Shown piece by piece: positions 15,521 through 23,465 of a stretch of DNA of 64,000 nucleotides (position 1 is the first letter of the stretch; each line of letters starts with the position of its first letter). The position numbers and the translations under genes are program-made. The notes under the pieces were generated by a model. It had not been told where the DNA came from and did not search any database. It saw only the letters and a program-made list of their open reading frames with translations. The stretch is from UBA5070 sp035913415 (GTDB lineage: Bacteria; Fibrobacterota; Fibrobacteria; UBA5070), in assembly GCA_035913415.1 (NCBI GenBank), contig JAMIIV010000045.1, positions 52,244-116,243 on the forward strand, read 5' to 3'.

Positions 15521-17776
15521 TCAGGGCATCATCACCCGCTGGGTGTGCAACCCGGTGGCGGTCCGCACCGAAACCAGCAGCAGGCCGCGCCCCAATGCGG
15601 CGGGAGCTTGCCAGTCGATGGACTTCAAGCCCGCGAGTTGGCTGGCCGTGAAGATCCCGACGATCCGACCGCGCAGGTCGCGAATCTCGATCCCCTGTGC
15701 CAGCAGTCCATCGAGCGAAATGCGCAGGGTGCGGGTGCCGGCGATCCAGGAAAGTCCAAGAGCGGAGCGGGAGGCCTTGGAGCGCACCGAGGCGGTGGAC
15801 GGATCTCCGTCTCCCGACGTGGATTCTTCTCCATACCCCTGGCGAGGAAAGATCTCGGAGGCCGCGAGAAATGGCACTCCTTCGTGTAGCAACTTGGCTT
15901 GGCGCTCCACCCCCACCCAGTCCGACGGGGTGGCCAGCAGAGAGTGGTAGGGATCAACCACACCGAAGAGCGGACCCAGGTCGCGATCCTCGAACACCAG
16001 GGACACAGGCACCTCGCTCTTGGCCCACAGGCGCGGCACGATCGAGTCGCCGCTTGCGGCCCATTCCGGCTGGGCGTCCCAGGCGCGCAGCTCGTTGCCC
16101 TGTTCGTCGTACACGGCCCAGCGCACGCTGCGGGAAAGATCCAGCCCGTGGGCCTCCAGGCCGGCGCGGAACCGACCATCGGCGCCGCGGCGAGCGATGG
16201 AATTGCGGCCGACCTTGCCGTTGGAGCCCGTGATGGACAGACGCACGGGGAAGGACTCCCGCTGGCGCGGAAGCCAAGCACCGTCGCGCACTTCCAGATT
16301 GGCCTTGTTGGACCGCTGACTGGCGAGGCCCGCCAGATCGACACCGGGCCAGCGGGCTTCGGGGGCCGTGCTCCACCGGTAGCTCTGGGTCGCGTAGTCC
16401 CAGGTCCGGAACCCTCCGAGCAGATAGCTGCTGGCGACCGACACATTGGCCGGAAGGATCGATGCGTCGACCTCTTCGAGGGAGCCCTGGATCGCCTGGG
16501 GTCCGGCGGTCACAACCAGCAAATGCCGAACGATCCCGGAATCCGCCGAGTAGAGGACTGCGGCTTCGCGTAGATCGATGCGGAACCGATCGCGACTGCG
16601 GGCCAGATCGCGGGCCGCATTGGGCGTGCTCCCACCCATACCGACCGGAACCCGTTCCTCCAGGTAGGCCTCCCCCAATCCCTGCAGCCAGTCGGTCATC
16701 TGACGGTAGGACTTGGAGGCGGAATCACCGAGCGGGAACACGCGCGACGTGTCGTCGAGTCCTTCGTCGGCGACCATGCCCACCTTGTTGCCCGCGCGCA
16801 CCAACTGTTGGGAGATATCCCGGATTCGGCCTCCCTGGGAGATCATGTTCCAGCCGTCGCCGCTGACACAACGATCGCGGGAGGTTCCGCCCGTACCGTA
16901 GCAGTCGTACAGGAAGCCGCGCGGATTCACCCACTTCCACAGCACCACGGTCTCCGAGCGCAGGCCCACCTTGGAGAGGATCGTATCGGGCAGCGTTCCG
17001 GAGTACAGCACGTAATCACCCGCCGTCGCTCCCGAAGCGATGGACGCACGCATGGCACGGTCGCCCGTGGCCCCCAGCCAGCGCAGCTTGGCTCTCGCTC
17101 CTCCGCCCAGGAGGATCGTCTCGGAAGAGCCCGCATCCACCGGCCACACGCCCGAACTCTGCACCAGGCGCACGCCGTCGACCTGCCCGCGCAGCCGCAG
17201 ACGGAAGGAGGCGGGAATCGTGCCGGTCACGGAGGAGGCCATCAGCGGATGGACATCCAGCTCGTTGGTCCCCGCCGGACGGGGGACCAGGTAGCGGATG
17301 CGGAACCGGCGCGTGCCCTCGGTGGCGATCGGGAAGAGCTTGAGGTTGTAGACGGTTTCCGTCAACTGTTCGACCAGCAGCGGATCGATGGGCCAACGGG
17401 TGGTGTGGGGAGGAACCAGGCTGTCGTAGATCTTGTTCGCTTCGGCCTTGCCCCGCAGCATGCCCATCAACAGGGTGTCGCCGTTCCAGAGCATGCATCC
17501 GGTGATCGCGGTCCCCAGGGGCACCTGGAAGGTGCCGTCGGCGCTCCAAGGCTGCGTGGTGCTTCCCCATCGCGGCGTGACCCCCACTTCGGCTTCTTCC
17601 TCGATGTCCAGCCATTGCGGCCCCACCTCGACGGTGAGCCGGCTGTAGACGAGGTTGACGTTGGCGCGCAAACCGTCGAGGGAATTGCCCTGGAGCACGG
17701 CCGAGGCCGGTGCCGGCAGGAGAAGACAAAATCCGGCGACAAGGCCGGACAGCAGGGTACGGACCGAGGAATCCAT
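15521..17776 (-). CDS. Secreted VIT-domain protein with C-terminal sorting domain (paralogue 2)
   Basis: A 751-residue paralogue of the protein at 10625-12874, alignable along its whole length. The signal runs MDSSVRTLLSGLVAGFCLLL to ASA (residues 1-26). The VIT-like domain shows VPLGTAITGCMLWNGD, GMLRGKAEANKIYDSL and DPLLVEQLTE. The middle region shares SETVVLWKWVNPR and a KVGMVADEGLDDTSRVFPL segment with paralogue 1. The tail (GIEIRDLRGRIVGIF ... RGLLLVSVRTATG) is sorting-domain-like. The start ATG has GAGG 6 nt upstream, and a TACCTTCA octamer about 51 nt upstream suggests a leadered transcript. It ends 81 bp before the TIGR02147 gene. Confidence 0.72.
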   Translation of the reverse strand: MDSSVRTLLSGLVAGFCLLLPAPASAVLQGNSLDGLRANVNLVYSRLTVEVGPQWLDIEEEAEVGVTPRWGSTTQPWSADGTFQVPLGTAITGCMLWNGDTLLMGMLRGKAEANKIYDSLVPPHTTRWPIDPLLVEQLTETVYNLKLFPIATEGTRRFRIRYLVPRPAGTNELDVHPLMASSVTGTIPASFRLRLRGQVDGVRLVQSSGVWPVDAGSSETILLGGGARAKLRWLGATGDRAMRASIASGATAGDYVLYSGTLPDTILSKVGLRSETVVLWKWVNPRGFLYDCYGTGGTSRDRCVSGDGWNMISQGGRIRDISQQLVRAGNKVGMVADEGLDDTSRVFPLGDSASKSYRQMTDWLQGLGEAYLEERVPVGMGGSTPNAARDLARSRDRFRIDLREAAVLYSADSGIVRHLLVVTAGPQAIQGSLEEVDASILPANVSVASSYLLGGFRTWDYATQSYRWSTAPEARWPGVDLAGLASQRSNKANLEVRDGAWLPRQRESFPVRLSITGSNGKVGRNSIARRGADGRFRAGLEAHGLDLSRSVRWAVYDEQGNELRAWDAQPEWAASGDSIVPRLWAKSEVPVSLVFEDRDLGPLFGVVDPYHSLLATPSDWVGVERQAKLLHEGVPFLAASEIFPRQGYGEESTSGDGDPSTASVRSKASRSALGLSWIAGTRTLRISLDGLLAQGIEIRDLRGRIVGIFTASQLAGLKSIDWQAPAALGRGLLLVSVRTATGLHTQRVMMP

Positions 17777-17827
17777 AAGGACCTCACGAGGGATGGGGTT
17801 CGAAGGGGAGCGATGGGATGACAACAG

Positions 17828-17835
17828 TGAAGGTA
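17828..17835 (-). promoter_or_regulatory. Candidate -10 element (TACCTTCA) for VIT paralogue 2
   Basis: On the minus strand this octamer lies 51 nt before ATG 17776. Here, unlike the leaderless cases, a Shine-Dalgarno-like GAGG sits just before the ATG, as expected for a transcript with a leader. Confidence 0.35.
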
Positions 17836-17938
17836 CGGCCGCGATGCCAACGGAGTTGGGCATGAGCTGTAGAACAACTCTGTGCCGCAAACCGTCGCTG
17901 CAGGTCCCTCGAAGCTGTCCAGACCCGACCCGTCCAAG

Positions 17939-17946
17939 TACCTTCG
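17939..17946 (+). promoter_or_regulatory. Candidate -10 element (TACCTTCG) before the EVE-domain gene
   Basis: The octamer ends 7 nt before ATG 17954. The intervening TTTCCCT contains no Shine-Dalgarno sequence, so a transcript starting at or beside the ATG is likely. Confidence 0.45.
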
Positions 17947-17953
17947 TTTCCCT

Positions 17954-18358
17954 ATGCGACACTGGCTCCTGAAGTCCGAACCCGAAGCGTATTCCTGGTC
18001 CGATCTCGTGCGCGAGAAGAAGGGGACCTGGGACGGCGTGCGCAACTACATGGCCCGCAACAACCTGCGCGCCATGAAGAAAGGGGATCTGGCATTCTTC
18101 TACCACAGCGTCTCTGAGAAAGCCGTGGTCGGGATCTGTCAGATCGTGGAGGAGCACGCCCCCGACCCCACCGCCGAGAAAGGGGATTGGAGCGTGGTGA
18201 AGGTGGGACCGGTGCGCCCCTTGCCCGTTCCCGTCACGCTGGCCATGCTCAAGGACGAGCCCGCTCTGCGCAACTGCGACCTGTTCAAGTACAACCGTCT
18301 GTCGGTGGTGCCCCTGACGCCCGAGGAATTCGCGCGGATCGAGGAGATGGGAGGATAG
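17954..18358 (+). CDS. EVE domain-containing protein
   Basis: A 134-residue single-domain protein of the EVE family (PUA-like fold, related to thymocyte nuclear protein 1 and YTH domains). It begins MRHWLLKSEPEAYSWSDL and contains WDGVRNYMARNNLRAMKKGD and AFFYHS, which form the conserved pocket that in relatives binds modified bases. Length is nearly the family norm. The reading frame extends upstream, but family similarity starts exactly at ATG 17954. It is a lone gene, divergent from the VIT protein and convergent with the esterase. Confidence 0.92.
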   Translation: MRHWLLKSEPEAYSWSDLVREKKGTWDGVRNYMARNNLRAMKKGDLAFFYHSVSEKAVVGICQIVEEHAPDPTAEKGDWSVVKVGPVRPLPVPVTLAMLKDEPALRNCDLFKYNRLSVVPLTPEEFARIEEMGG

Positions 18359-18366
18359 TCCGCTCC

Positions 18367-19653
18367 TCAGCGTCTCCAGAAAGGAGGCGACCTGCGGATT
18401 TCCCGATGCCCATCCGGAAACCAAGCCACCAACAACCCCATGTGACCGCGGAACACCTTCGGATCCGGCTGCGAAGACCGTCCTTGGACCCATTCAGCCA
18501 GACAGACCCCATCCAACCGGACCCATTGAAGTCGTGTGTCCTGTGGAAAGGCCGCAAACATCCTTGCGCGTTCTGACAAGGACACCGGAATGCGAGGAGC
18601 ACCCGTCGTGTCCGTCAGGGACGTGTCCGTGCCCGGACCACCCGCGCCCGTCGTGTCCGTCAGCGACGTGTCCGTGCCCGGACCACCCGCACCCGTCGTG
18701 TCCGTCAGCGACGTGTCCGTGCCCGGACCACCCGCACCCGTCGTGTCCGTCAGCGACGTGTCCGTGCCCGGACCACCCGCACCCGTCGTGTCCGTCAGGG
18801 ACGTGTCCGTGCCCGGACCACCCGCGCCCGTCGTGTCCCGCGGAGTCGTCGTATCCTCGCGGAAGCCGTTCAGCACGAGCCACCGCCAGGCCATGCGGCG
18901 TCCCAACTCGAGATATCCTTCCGCGAGGTAGTGAACCTTGTCCGTCGCAAGCCCCTTGGTTTCCACCAAGCCAACCATCGGCAGGGATTCCGCCACCCGT
19001 CGTTGCGCAAATCGAACGGTTCCGCAATGGGGCCAGGAGGCCTGGCTATCGATCAGTCCCACGACCCAAGGGAGCAACGAATCGCCGTGACGGCTGCGAA
19101 TATCTGAAATCAGCGCCTCAAGATGCCGTTGGTAGGAGAAAGCCCACACGGAATCTGCGCCGTCAGATTCCCCCTGCATCCAGAACACACCGTCGATCGG
19201 AGGCGGCGGACCCGTGGGCCAATCCTGGTTGGCGAGGTCAAACCAGTCTTGGAGGTTGCTGTACCTGACTCCGGGCCCTCCCACGGAAGGTGGAAGCCAG
19301 TCCACAGCAAGGGAACTGCCCGCGACGGCACCCTTGATCAAGCGGATCGTATCCGCCGGAAATGCCTCCGAGAGCGTGGTTCCGAGGGAAACTTCCGGCC
19401 CGAACGTGGTGTCGTCGACACCAAATCCCCCGCCCAGGGGGGTCCACGCCTTGCCCCGCCCTCCCACCGCGTTCCAGATCACCACGGAGGGACTCTCCTC
19501 GGGAATCGAAACGGCCGACACCAACCCAAAGCCGACCATATTGGATTGCCCGGACAATAGGAAGGTACGCACCCTTGCCTCCACCACAACGGCGGACAGC
19601 AGGAACGCGGTCAACGCAAGCGCGATGCGCTTGGGGCGCGGCGTCTTGGGCAC
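18367..19653 (-). CDS. Secreted SGNH/SASA-type carbohydrate acetylesterase with repeat linker
   Basis: A 428-residue exported esterase of the sialate-O-acetylesterase/CE6 acetylxylan esterase type, expected to remove acetyl groups from plant or microbial polysaccharide. The nucleophile lies in LLSGQSNMVGFG, the second block is VFWMQGESDG, and the catalytic Asp/His pair is in ATDKVHYLAEGY. The catalytic domain (about 30-265) is followed by five repeats of DTTGAGGPGTDTSLT and a C-terminal domain of about 85 residues. GTG 19653 was chosen because AAAGGA lies 5 nt upstream; a TTG five codons earlier has no ribosome-binding site. The signal helix is IALALTAFLLSAVVVEA. Confidence 0.83.
   Translation of the reverse strand: MPKTPRPKRIALALTAFLLSAVVVEARVRTFLLSGQSNMVGFGLVSAVSIPEESPSVVIWNAVGGRGKAWTPLGGGFGVDDTTFGPEVSLGTTLSEAFPADTIRLIKGAVAGSSLAVDWLPPSVGGPGVRYSNLQDWFDLANQDWPTGPPPPIDGVFWMQGESDGADSVWAFSYQRHLEALISDIRSRHGDSLLPWVVGLIDSQASWPHCGTVRFAQRRVAESLPMVGLVETKGLATDKVHYLAEGYLELGRRMAWRWLVLNGFREDTTTPRDTTGAGGPGTDTSLTDTTGAGGPGTDTSLTDTTGAGGPGTDTSLTDTTGAGGPGTDTSLTDTTGAGGPGTDTSLTDTTGAPRIPVSLSERARMFAAFPQDTRLQWVRLDGVCLAEWVQGRSSQPDPKVFRGHMGLLVAWFPDGHREIRRSPPFWRR
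18602..18838 (-). repeat. Five 45-bp in-frame tandem repeats (linker of the esterase)
   Basis: Units start at 18602, 18647, 18692, 18737 and 18782, with a partial sixth to 18838. They are almost identical at the DNA level; a few positions vary (AGGG/AGCG, CGCG/CGCA). They encode 15-residue Gly/Thr/Asp-rich units joining the esterase domain to its C-terminal domain. The near-identity points to recent expansion, so copy number may vary between strains. Confidence 0.93.
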
Positions 19654-19805
19654 GGATTCCTTTCGCAAGGAGGAGCGCGTGGAAAGTGCGAGGGTGAGGG
19701 CGTGATGGAATGTACCGCTCGCAGGCCCGTCCGGTCATGCTCTTTTTCGCTCCGCTCAGGCAGAAAGGCTTCGGACACCCTTAGCGGACCACGCACCGCA
19801 TCGAG

Positions 19806-19813
19806 TACCTTTG
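19806..19813 (+). promoter_or_regulatory. Candidate -10 element (TACCTTTG) before the DUF3467 gene
   Basis: An exact TAnnTTTG octamer, 4 nt (GCCA) before ATG 19818. No Shine-Dalgarno sequence is present, which supports leaderless expression. Confidence 0.5.
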
Positions 19814-19817
19814 GCCA

Positions 19818-20093
19818 ATGGTCGCACCTGTCCAGCCCGAATCCGAAAACGCCATCAACATCGAACTCGGTGAAAAGGAAGCCGAAGGGATCTACTCCAA
19901 TCTGGTCCTGGTTTCCCACAGTCCGCACGAATTCGTCCTGGACTTCGCCAGGATGTTGCCGGGAGTCCCGAAAGCCAAGGTCGCCGCCCGAATCATCGTC
20001 GGGCCGTCTCACATGGTCAGCCTCATCCAGACCCTGAAGGAGAACCTCGCCCGATTCGAACGCTCCTACGGCCCCGTCCAGCCCAGAGGGTAG
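19818..20093 (+). CDS. DUF3467 family small protein
   Basis: A 91-residue protein of the DUF3467 family, function unknown. Typical points are YSNLVLVSHSPHEFVLDFAR, a PGVPKAKVAARIIVGPSH strand pair, and the C-terminal helix SLIQTLKENLARFERSYG. It stands 39 bp before the polysaccharide export gene on the same strand and may be read with it, although that gene has its own candidate promoter. Confidence 0.88.
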   Translation: MVAPVQPESENAINIELGEKEAEGIYSNLVLVSHSPHEFVLDFARMLPGVPKAKVAARIIVGPSHMVSLIQTLKENLARFERSYGPVQPRG

Positions 20094-20119
20094 GGCCGTA
20101 GACCGACTATCGAGGGAGC

Positions 20120-20127
20120 TACCTTGT
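20120..20127 (+). promoter_or_regulatory. Candidate -10 element (TACCTTGT) before the export gene
   Basis: The octamer ends 5 nt before ATG 20133. An alternative TTG start at 20124 would lie inside it, which favours the ATG as the true start. Confidence 0.42.
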
Positions 20128-20132
20128 CGAGC

Positions 20133-21680
20133 ATGGCCAAGATCATTCCGTGGCTCCGCCGCGCCTCGTCGATTCTTCTCTTCGTCGCCACGATTGGAAT
20201 TCCTGTCCAAGCCTCCTCGATCGATACGGCGTCCTTGTTGCGCCTGAGAGGCACCCGGGCCGCACCGACAAGCGTCCCGGCACTTTCGATCGTCGATTCC
20301 GTGTTTTTCCTTTCCCCGGGCGACCAGATCCGCCTGCGCTGGTGGGGAAACGGAACCGGCGATGAACAGCTTTCCGTGAATACTCGCTGGGAGATCGTCG
20401 TCCCGGACATCGGAAAAGTCGATGTCCGCGGAATGCGCTTCGACCTGGTTCGCGATAGCCTGGAAAACATGGTGAAGCGCCGCACCAAGGTCCGGTTGAT
20501 CGACCTCCAGATCATGCACGTTTCCCGAGCCTCCATCCAGGTCACGGGTCTGGCTCCCCACCCCGGCGCATTCGATCTGCCTCCGGGAACTCGCCTGTCC
20601 GTAGCCTTGGAAGAGGCGGGCATCTCGATGCAGGATGTCATGCACAGCATCGCGGGAAACACTCCCGCTCGCCCTGGCGAACGGTATCGCATGCCTTCCG
20701 TTCGCAGGATTCTCCTGGTTCGCGGCGGCGGCACGGACTCCTTCTGGTGCGATCTCGCCTTGGCGTTCAACGCCGGCTCCACGGCCCACAACCCGCCGCT
20801 GTTCCAGGGGGATCGCATCGAAGTCCTGCCCCAAGGTCCGCTGGTTGCCCTTTCCGGATCGGCTCCCATGGCCGGCTACATCGAAGCGGTGACAGGCGAG
20901 ACCGTGGGCGATTTCCTTCGCGCCGGTGGCGTGACCACCCCGCCGGCATCCGTGCGGGGCCTATACCCGGACGGACGCGAAATCACCCTCTCCGCATCGT
21001 CTCCGCTGGATACGAACCTCACGCTCCTGGAAGCCCCGATGGAACGGCATCGCCCGCTTCCCCGCTTCGTATGGGTAGCCGGTCTCGTACGCAATCCTGG
21101 CGGCTACATCCTGGAAGCGGGCATGACGGCCAGCGACCTCGTCAAAAAGGCGGGGGGAATTCCAGGAGGCGACGATTCGGGCTACGTGGTCGCTCTCAAA
21201 CGCGGATGGATGTGGATTCGACCGGGGCATCGCCCCGGACTGGAAGGGGCCACCCAGTATCCCGAAGTTCGCGCCGCCCTCCAGGGATACCTCACCCAAG
21301 GACGAGGATACTACTCCTCCACGGAGACACCCCTGCAGCCAGGCGACTCCGTGCTTGTGCAGATCGTCGAGCAGGTGGTATGGGTGAGTGGTCAAGTGAA
21401 TCATCCCGGCTACGTGCCTTGGAAAAAGGGGGCGACTCTCGCCGATTACGTGGAGGCCGCTGGAGGCTATTCCACCCGCCCCTGGGCAAGTCGAACACGC
21501 CTCTACAACATGTTCACCGACCAGGTCATCCCGGTGGGGCGGGAGATCCCACCGTCCACCGCGATCATCGTTCCGGAGAAACGCTACCTCTATCCCGACC
21601 AGTGGGTCACCATCGTGGCAACCGTCGTGGGCTTGGCCGTCTCGGTGGCATCGTTCTACATCATGGCCACCAGCAACTGA
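20133..21680 (+). CDS. Polysaccharide export protein (Wza-like, SLBB domains)
   Basis: A 515-residue protein of the outer-membrane polysaccharide export (OPX) group, which forms the channel for capsule or exopolysaccharide. It has an N-terminal signal helix (WLRRASSILLFVATIGIPVQA) and a Poly_export domain (FLSPGDQIRLRWWGN ... GKVDVRGMRFD). Several SLBB-type modules follow (GLAPHPGAFDLPPGT, GLVRNPGGYILEAGM, GQVNHPGYVPWKKG). A C-terminal transmembrane helix (VTIVATVVGLAVSVASFYIM) corresponds in position to the membrane-spanning helix of Wza. No lipobox is visible. The start is ATG 20133, or TTG 20124 behind GAGGGAG. It heads the polysaccharide cluster. Confidence 0.85.
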   Translation: MAKIIPWLRRASSILLFVATIGIPVQASSIDTASLLRLRGTRAAPTSVPALSIVDSVFFLSPGDQIRLRWWGNGTGDEQLSVNTRWEIVVPDIGKVDVRGMRFDLVRDSLENMVKRRTKVRLIDLQIMHVSRASIQVTGLAPHPGAFDLPPGTRLSVALEEAGISMQDVMHSIAGNTPARPGERYRMPSVRRILLVRGGGTDSFWCDLALAFNAGSTAHNPPLFQGDRIEVLPQGPLVALSGSAPMAGYIEAVTGETVGDFLRAGGVTTPPASVRGLYPDGREITLSASSPLDTNLTLLEAPMERHRPLPRFVWVAGLVRNPGGYILEAGMTASDLVKKAGGIPGGDDSGYVVALKRGWMWIRPGHRPGLEGATQYPEVRAALQGYLTQGRGYYSSTETPLQPGDSVLVQIVEQVVWVSGQVNHPGYVPWKKGATLADYVEAAGGYSTRPWASRTRLYNMFTDQVIPVGREIPPSTAIIVPEKRYLYPDQWVTIVATVVGLAVSVASFYIMATSN

Positions 21681-21687
21681 GTCCGAC

Positions 21688-22557
21688 CTGGAATCGTCTC
21701 CCGCACTCTCCGTCCTGATCCCCGCCTGGCAAGCGGAATCCACCCTGGAGCGTGCCATCACCTCCATCCTGGACGACTCCCAGGGGAGCGACGTGGAGAT
21801 CGTCATCGCCGACGACGGCTCCACCGATGCCACGCTCGCCTTGGCACGTTCCTGGGCATCGCGACACCCTCTTGTCCAGGCGGTCGCCTCCCCGCAAGGC
21901 AATCGCGGCCCCGGGGCGGCACGCAACCGCGCCTTCCGTGCCTCGCGAGGACCATGGATCGCGCTGCTGGACGCCGACGACACCTATCTCGAGGGCAGAT
22001 TGCCTCGCCTCCTGGAACGGGCTCGCGCCACCGGAGCCGATGTGGTGTCCGACAACCTGCGCGAGATCGACTCCGACGGCAACCTGCTGGGCATCCGCGG
22101 GCACTCCCGAGCGGGCTGGCTGGATGCCGCCACCTTCGTGCGTCGCGATCTCGGGTGGCTCCAGCCGGTCGTCCGCAGGTCCTTTCTGGAATCCCGACCG
22201 TGGAACGAGTCCCGTTCCCATGGCGAAGACTTCGAATGGTCCCTGGCCTTGCTCGCCGCCGGTGCCCGGTGGTGGCACGAACCCGAGCCCGGGTACGTCT
22301 ACCTCCGTGGGCCAGGCACGCTCTCCTCCCGTCGGCTGGAAGGCCTGGAGACCAGTTGGCGGGGCACCATGGCGCTGATGGCGCAGCCTTGGGCAGCGTC
22401 TTTGCCCGGAGTCCGCCGCGCCCTCGCCAGGCGGGCTCGGATCAAAGCCCTCCTCTGGCGCCGCGATGCCGTCGCGTGCGCACTTTCTGACAGGAATTGG
22501 CGCCAAGCAGCGAGGCTCGCCCTGTTTCCCTTCGCGTCTCCGGAGCGCCGCGCATGA
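21688..22557 (+). CDS. GT2 family glycosyltransferase (start codon unclear)
   Basis: A GT-A fold glycosyltransferase of about 289 residues. It has the nucleotide-binding strand LSVLIPAWQAEST, EIVIADDGSTD, GPGAARNRAFRASRG, the metal-binding WIALLDADDTYL and the late SHGEDFEWSLAL acidic motif. The first ATG/GTG/TTG in frame is GTG 21793, which would remove the essential N-terminal strand, whereas the frame is open back through the end of the export gene. CTG 21688 is the best start I can offer; a sequencing error or unusual initiation is possible. Its end overlaps the next gene by ATGA. It probably adds a sugar to the polysaccharide repeat unit. Confidence 0.75.
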   Translation: MESSPALSVLIPAWQAESTLERAITSILDDSQGSDVEIVIADDGSTDATLALARSWASRHPLVQAVASPQGNRGPGAARNRAFRASRGPWIALLDADDTYLEGRLPRLLERARATGADVVSDNLREIDSDGNLLGIRGHSRAGWLDAATFVRRDLGWLQPVVRRSFLESRPWNESRSHGEDFEWSLALLAAGARWWHEPEPGYVYLRGPGTLSSRRLEGLETSWRGTMALMAQPWAASLPGVRRALARRARIKALLWRRDAVACALSDRNWRQAARLALFPFASPERRA

Positions 22558-23465
22558 TCACCGTCCAGATCGTGAACTGGAACTGCGCGGAATTGATCGA
22601 CGCCTGCCTGGAAAGCCTGCTTTCCCACGCCCCCACCATGCCCATGGAGCTCCTGGTGCTGGACAACCTGTCGCGTCCGGAGGAGCGGGAGCGCATCCGC
22701 GAGGTGGCAACCCGGCATGGTGTCCGTCTTGTGGAAAGCCCTTCGAATCTGGGATTCGGGAAAGGGCACAACGCAGCCGCACGCGAAGCTCGCGGCGAGT
22801 GGATCGTCATCCTCAATCCCGACATCCTCTTCACTTCCGACGTGCTGACGCCCTTGGTCGACCACCTCGCCGCACACCCCGAGGTCGGACTTGTCGCCCC
22901 ACGGCTCTTGACTCCCGAAGGCGCCATCCAGTCTTCATGGAACGTGGCGGAGAACCTCGTCTGGGAATTCGCGAAGACCTTCTACTTGCAGGGAGTCTGG
23001 CGCAACGCCCTCGAACGCCGCCAAGCCCGGGACCATGGCGCCGCCCCCTGGTGGGATGTGGGGTACGTCCTGGGTGCGTTCATGATGATGCGCCGCGACC
23101 TGTTCCTCGAACTGGGCGGCTTCCACGAGAGTTTCTTCATGAACGGCGAAGACGTCGAATTCTGTGACAGGATCCGACATCGAGGCTTGGCGCTACGCTA
23201 CTTCCCCCGCCTCGCGATCGTCCACGACGAAGGCGGAACCCAGCGGCGGGACTGGTCCAACTACATGCGCCACCGGTTCCAGGCCTTCCGGCTCTACATC
23301 GAACTGCGGTACACCGGTTGGCGAAGGCTGGTCGCGATCGGACTATGGCACCTGTCCCTCGCGATCCGGGTCGGAGCGGGATTCATCCTGTTCAGGGGAG
23401 CCTCCCGGACGCGACTGCGCGGATACCTCCAAGCTTGGCGCGACCCCTACGGGAGAACGGCATGA
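22554..23465 (+). CDS. GT2 family glycosyltransferase (rhamnosyltransferase-like)
   Basis: A 303-residue GT-A glycosyltransferase resembling WbbL-type rhamnosyltransferases. It shows TVQIVNWNCAELIDACLESL, a VLDNLSR acidic region, SNLGFGKGHNAAAREARG, the ILNPDI metal site and FFMNGEDVEFCDRIRHRG. The C-terminus has hydrophobic, membrane-apposed helices. ATG 22554 overlaps the previous stop and its own stop overlaps the next gene (ATGA both times), so three glycosyltransferases are translationally chained. Donor and acceptor sugars cannot be read from sequence. Confidence 0.85.
   Translation: MITVQIVNWNCAELIDACLESLLSHAPTMPMELLVLDNLSRPEERERIREVATRHGVRLVESPSNLGFGKGHNAAAREARGEWIVILNPDILFTSDVLTPLVDHLAAHPEVGLVAPRLLTPEGAIQSSWNVAENLVWEFAKTFYLQGVWRNALERRQARDHGAAPWWDVGYVLGAFMMMRRDLFLELGGFHESFFMNGEDVEFCDRIRHRGLALRYFPRLAIVHDEGGTQRRDWSNYMRHRFQAFRLYIELRYTGWRRLVAIGLWHLSLAIRVGAGFILFRGASRTRLRGYLQAWRDPYGRTA

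Noticed and set aside
18602..18838. Regular short repeats that look like a CRISPR array
   Set aside because: Units are contiguous 45-bp copies without unique spacers, lie in frame inside the esterase gene and encode a Gly/Thr linker. No cas genes are near.
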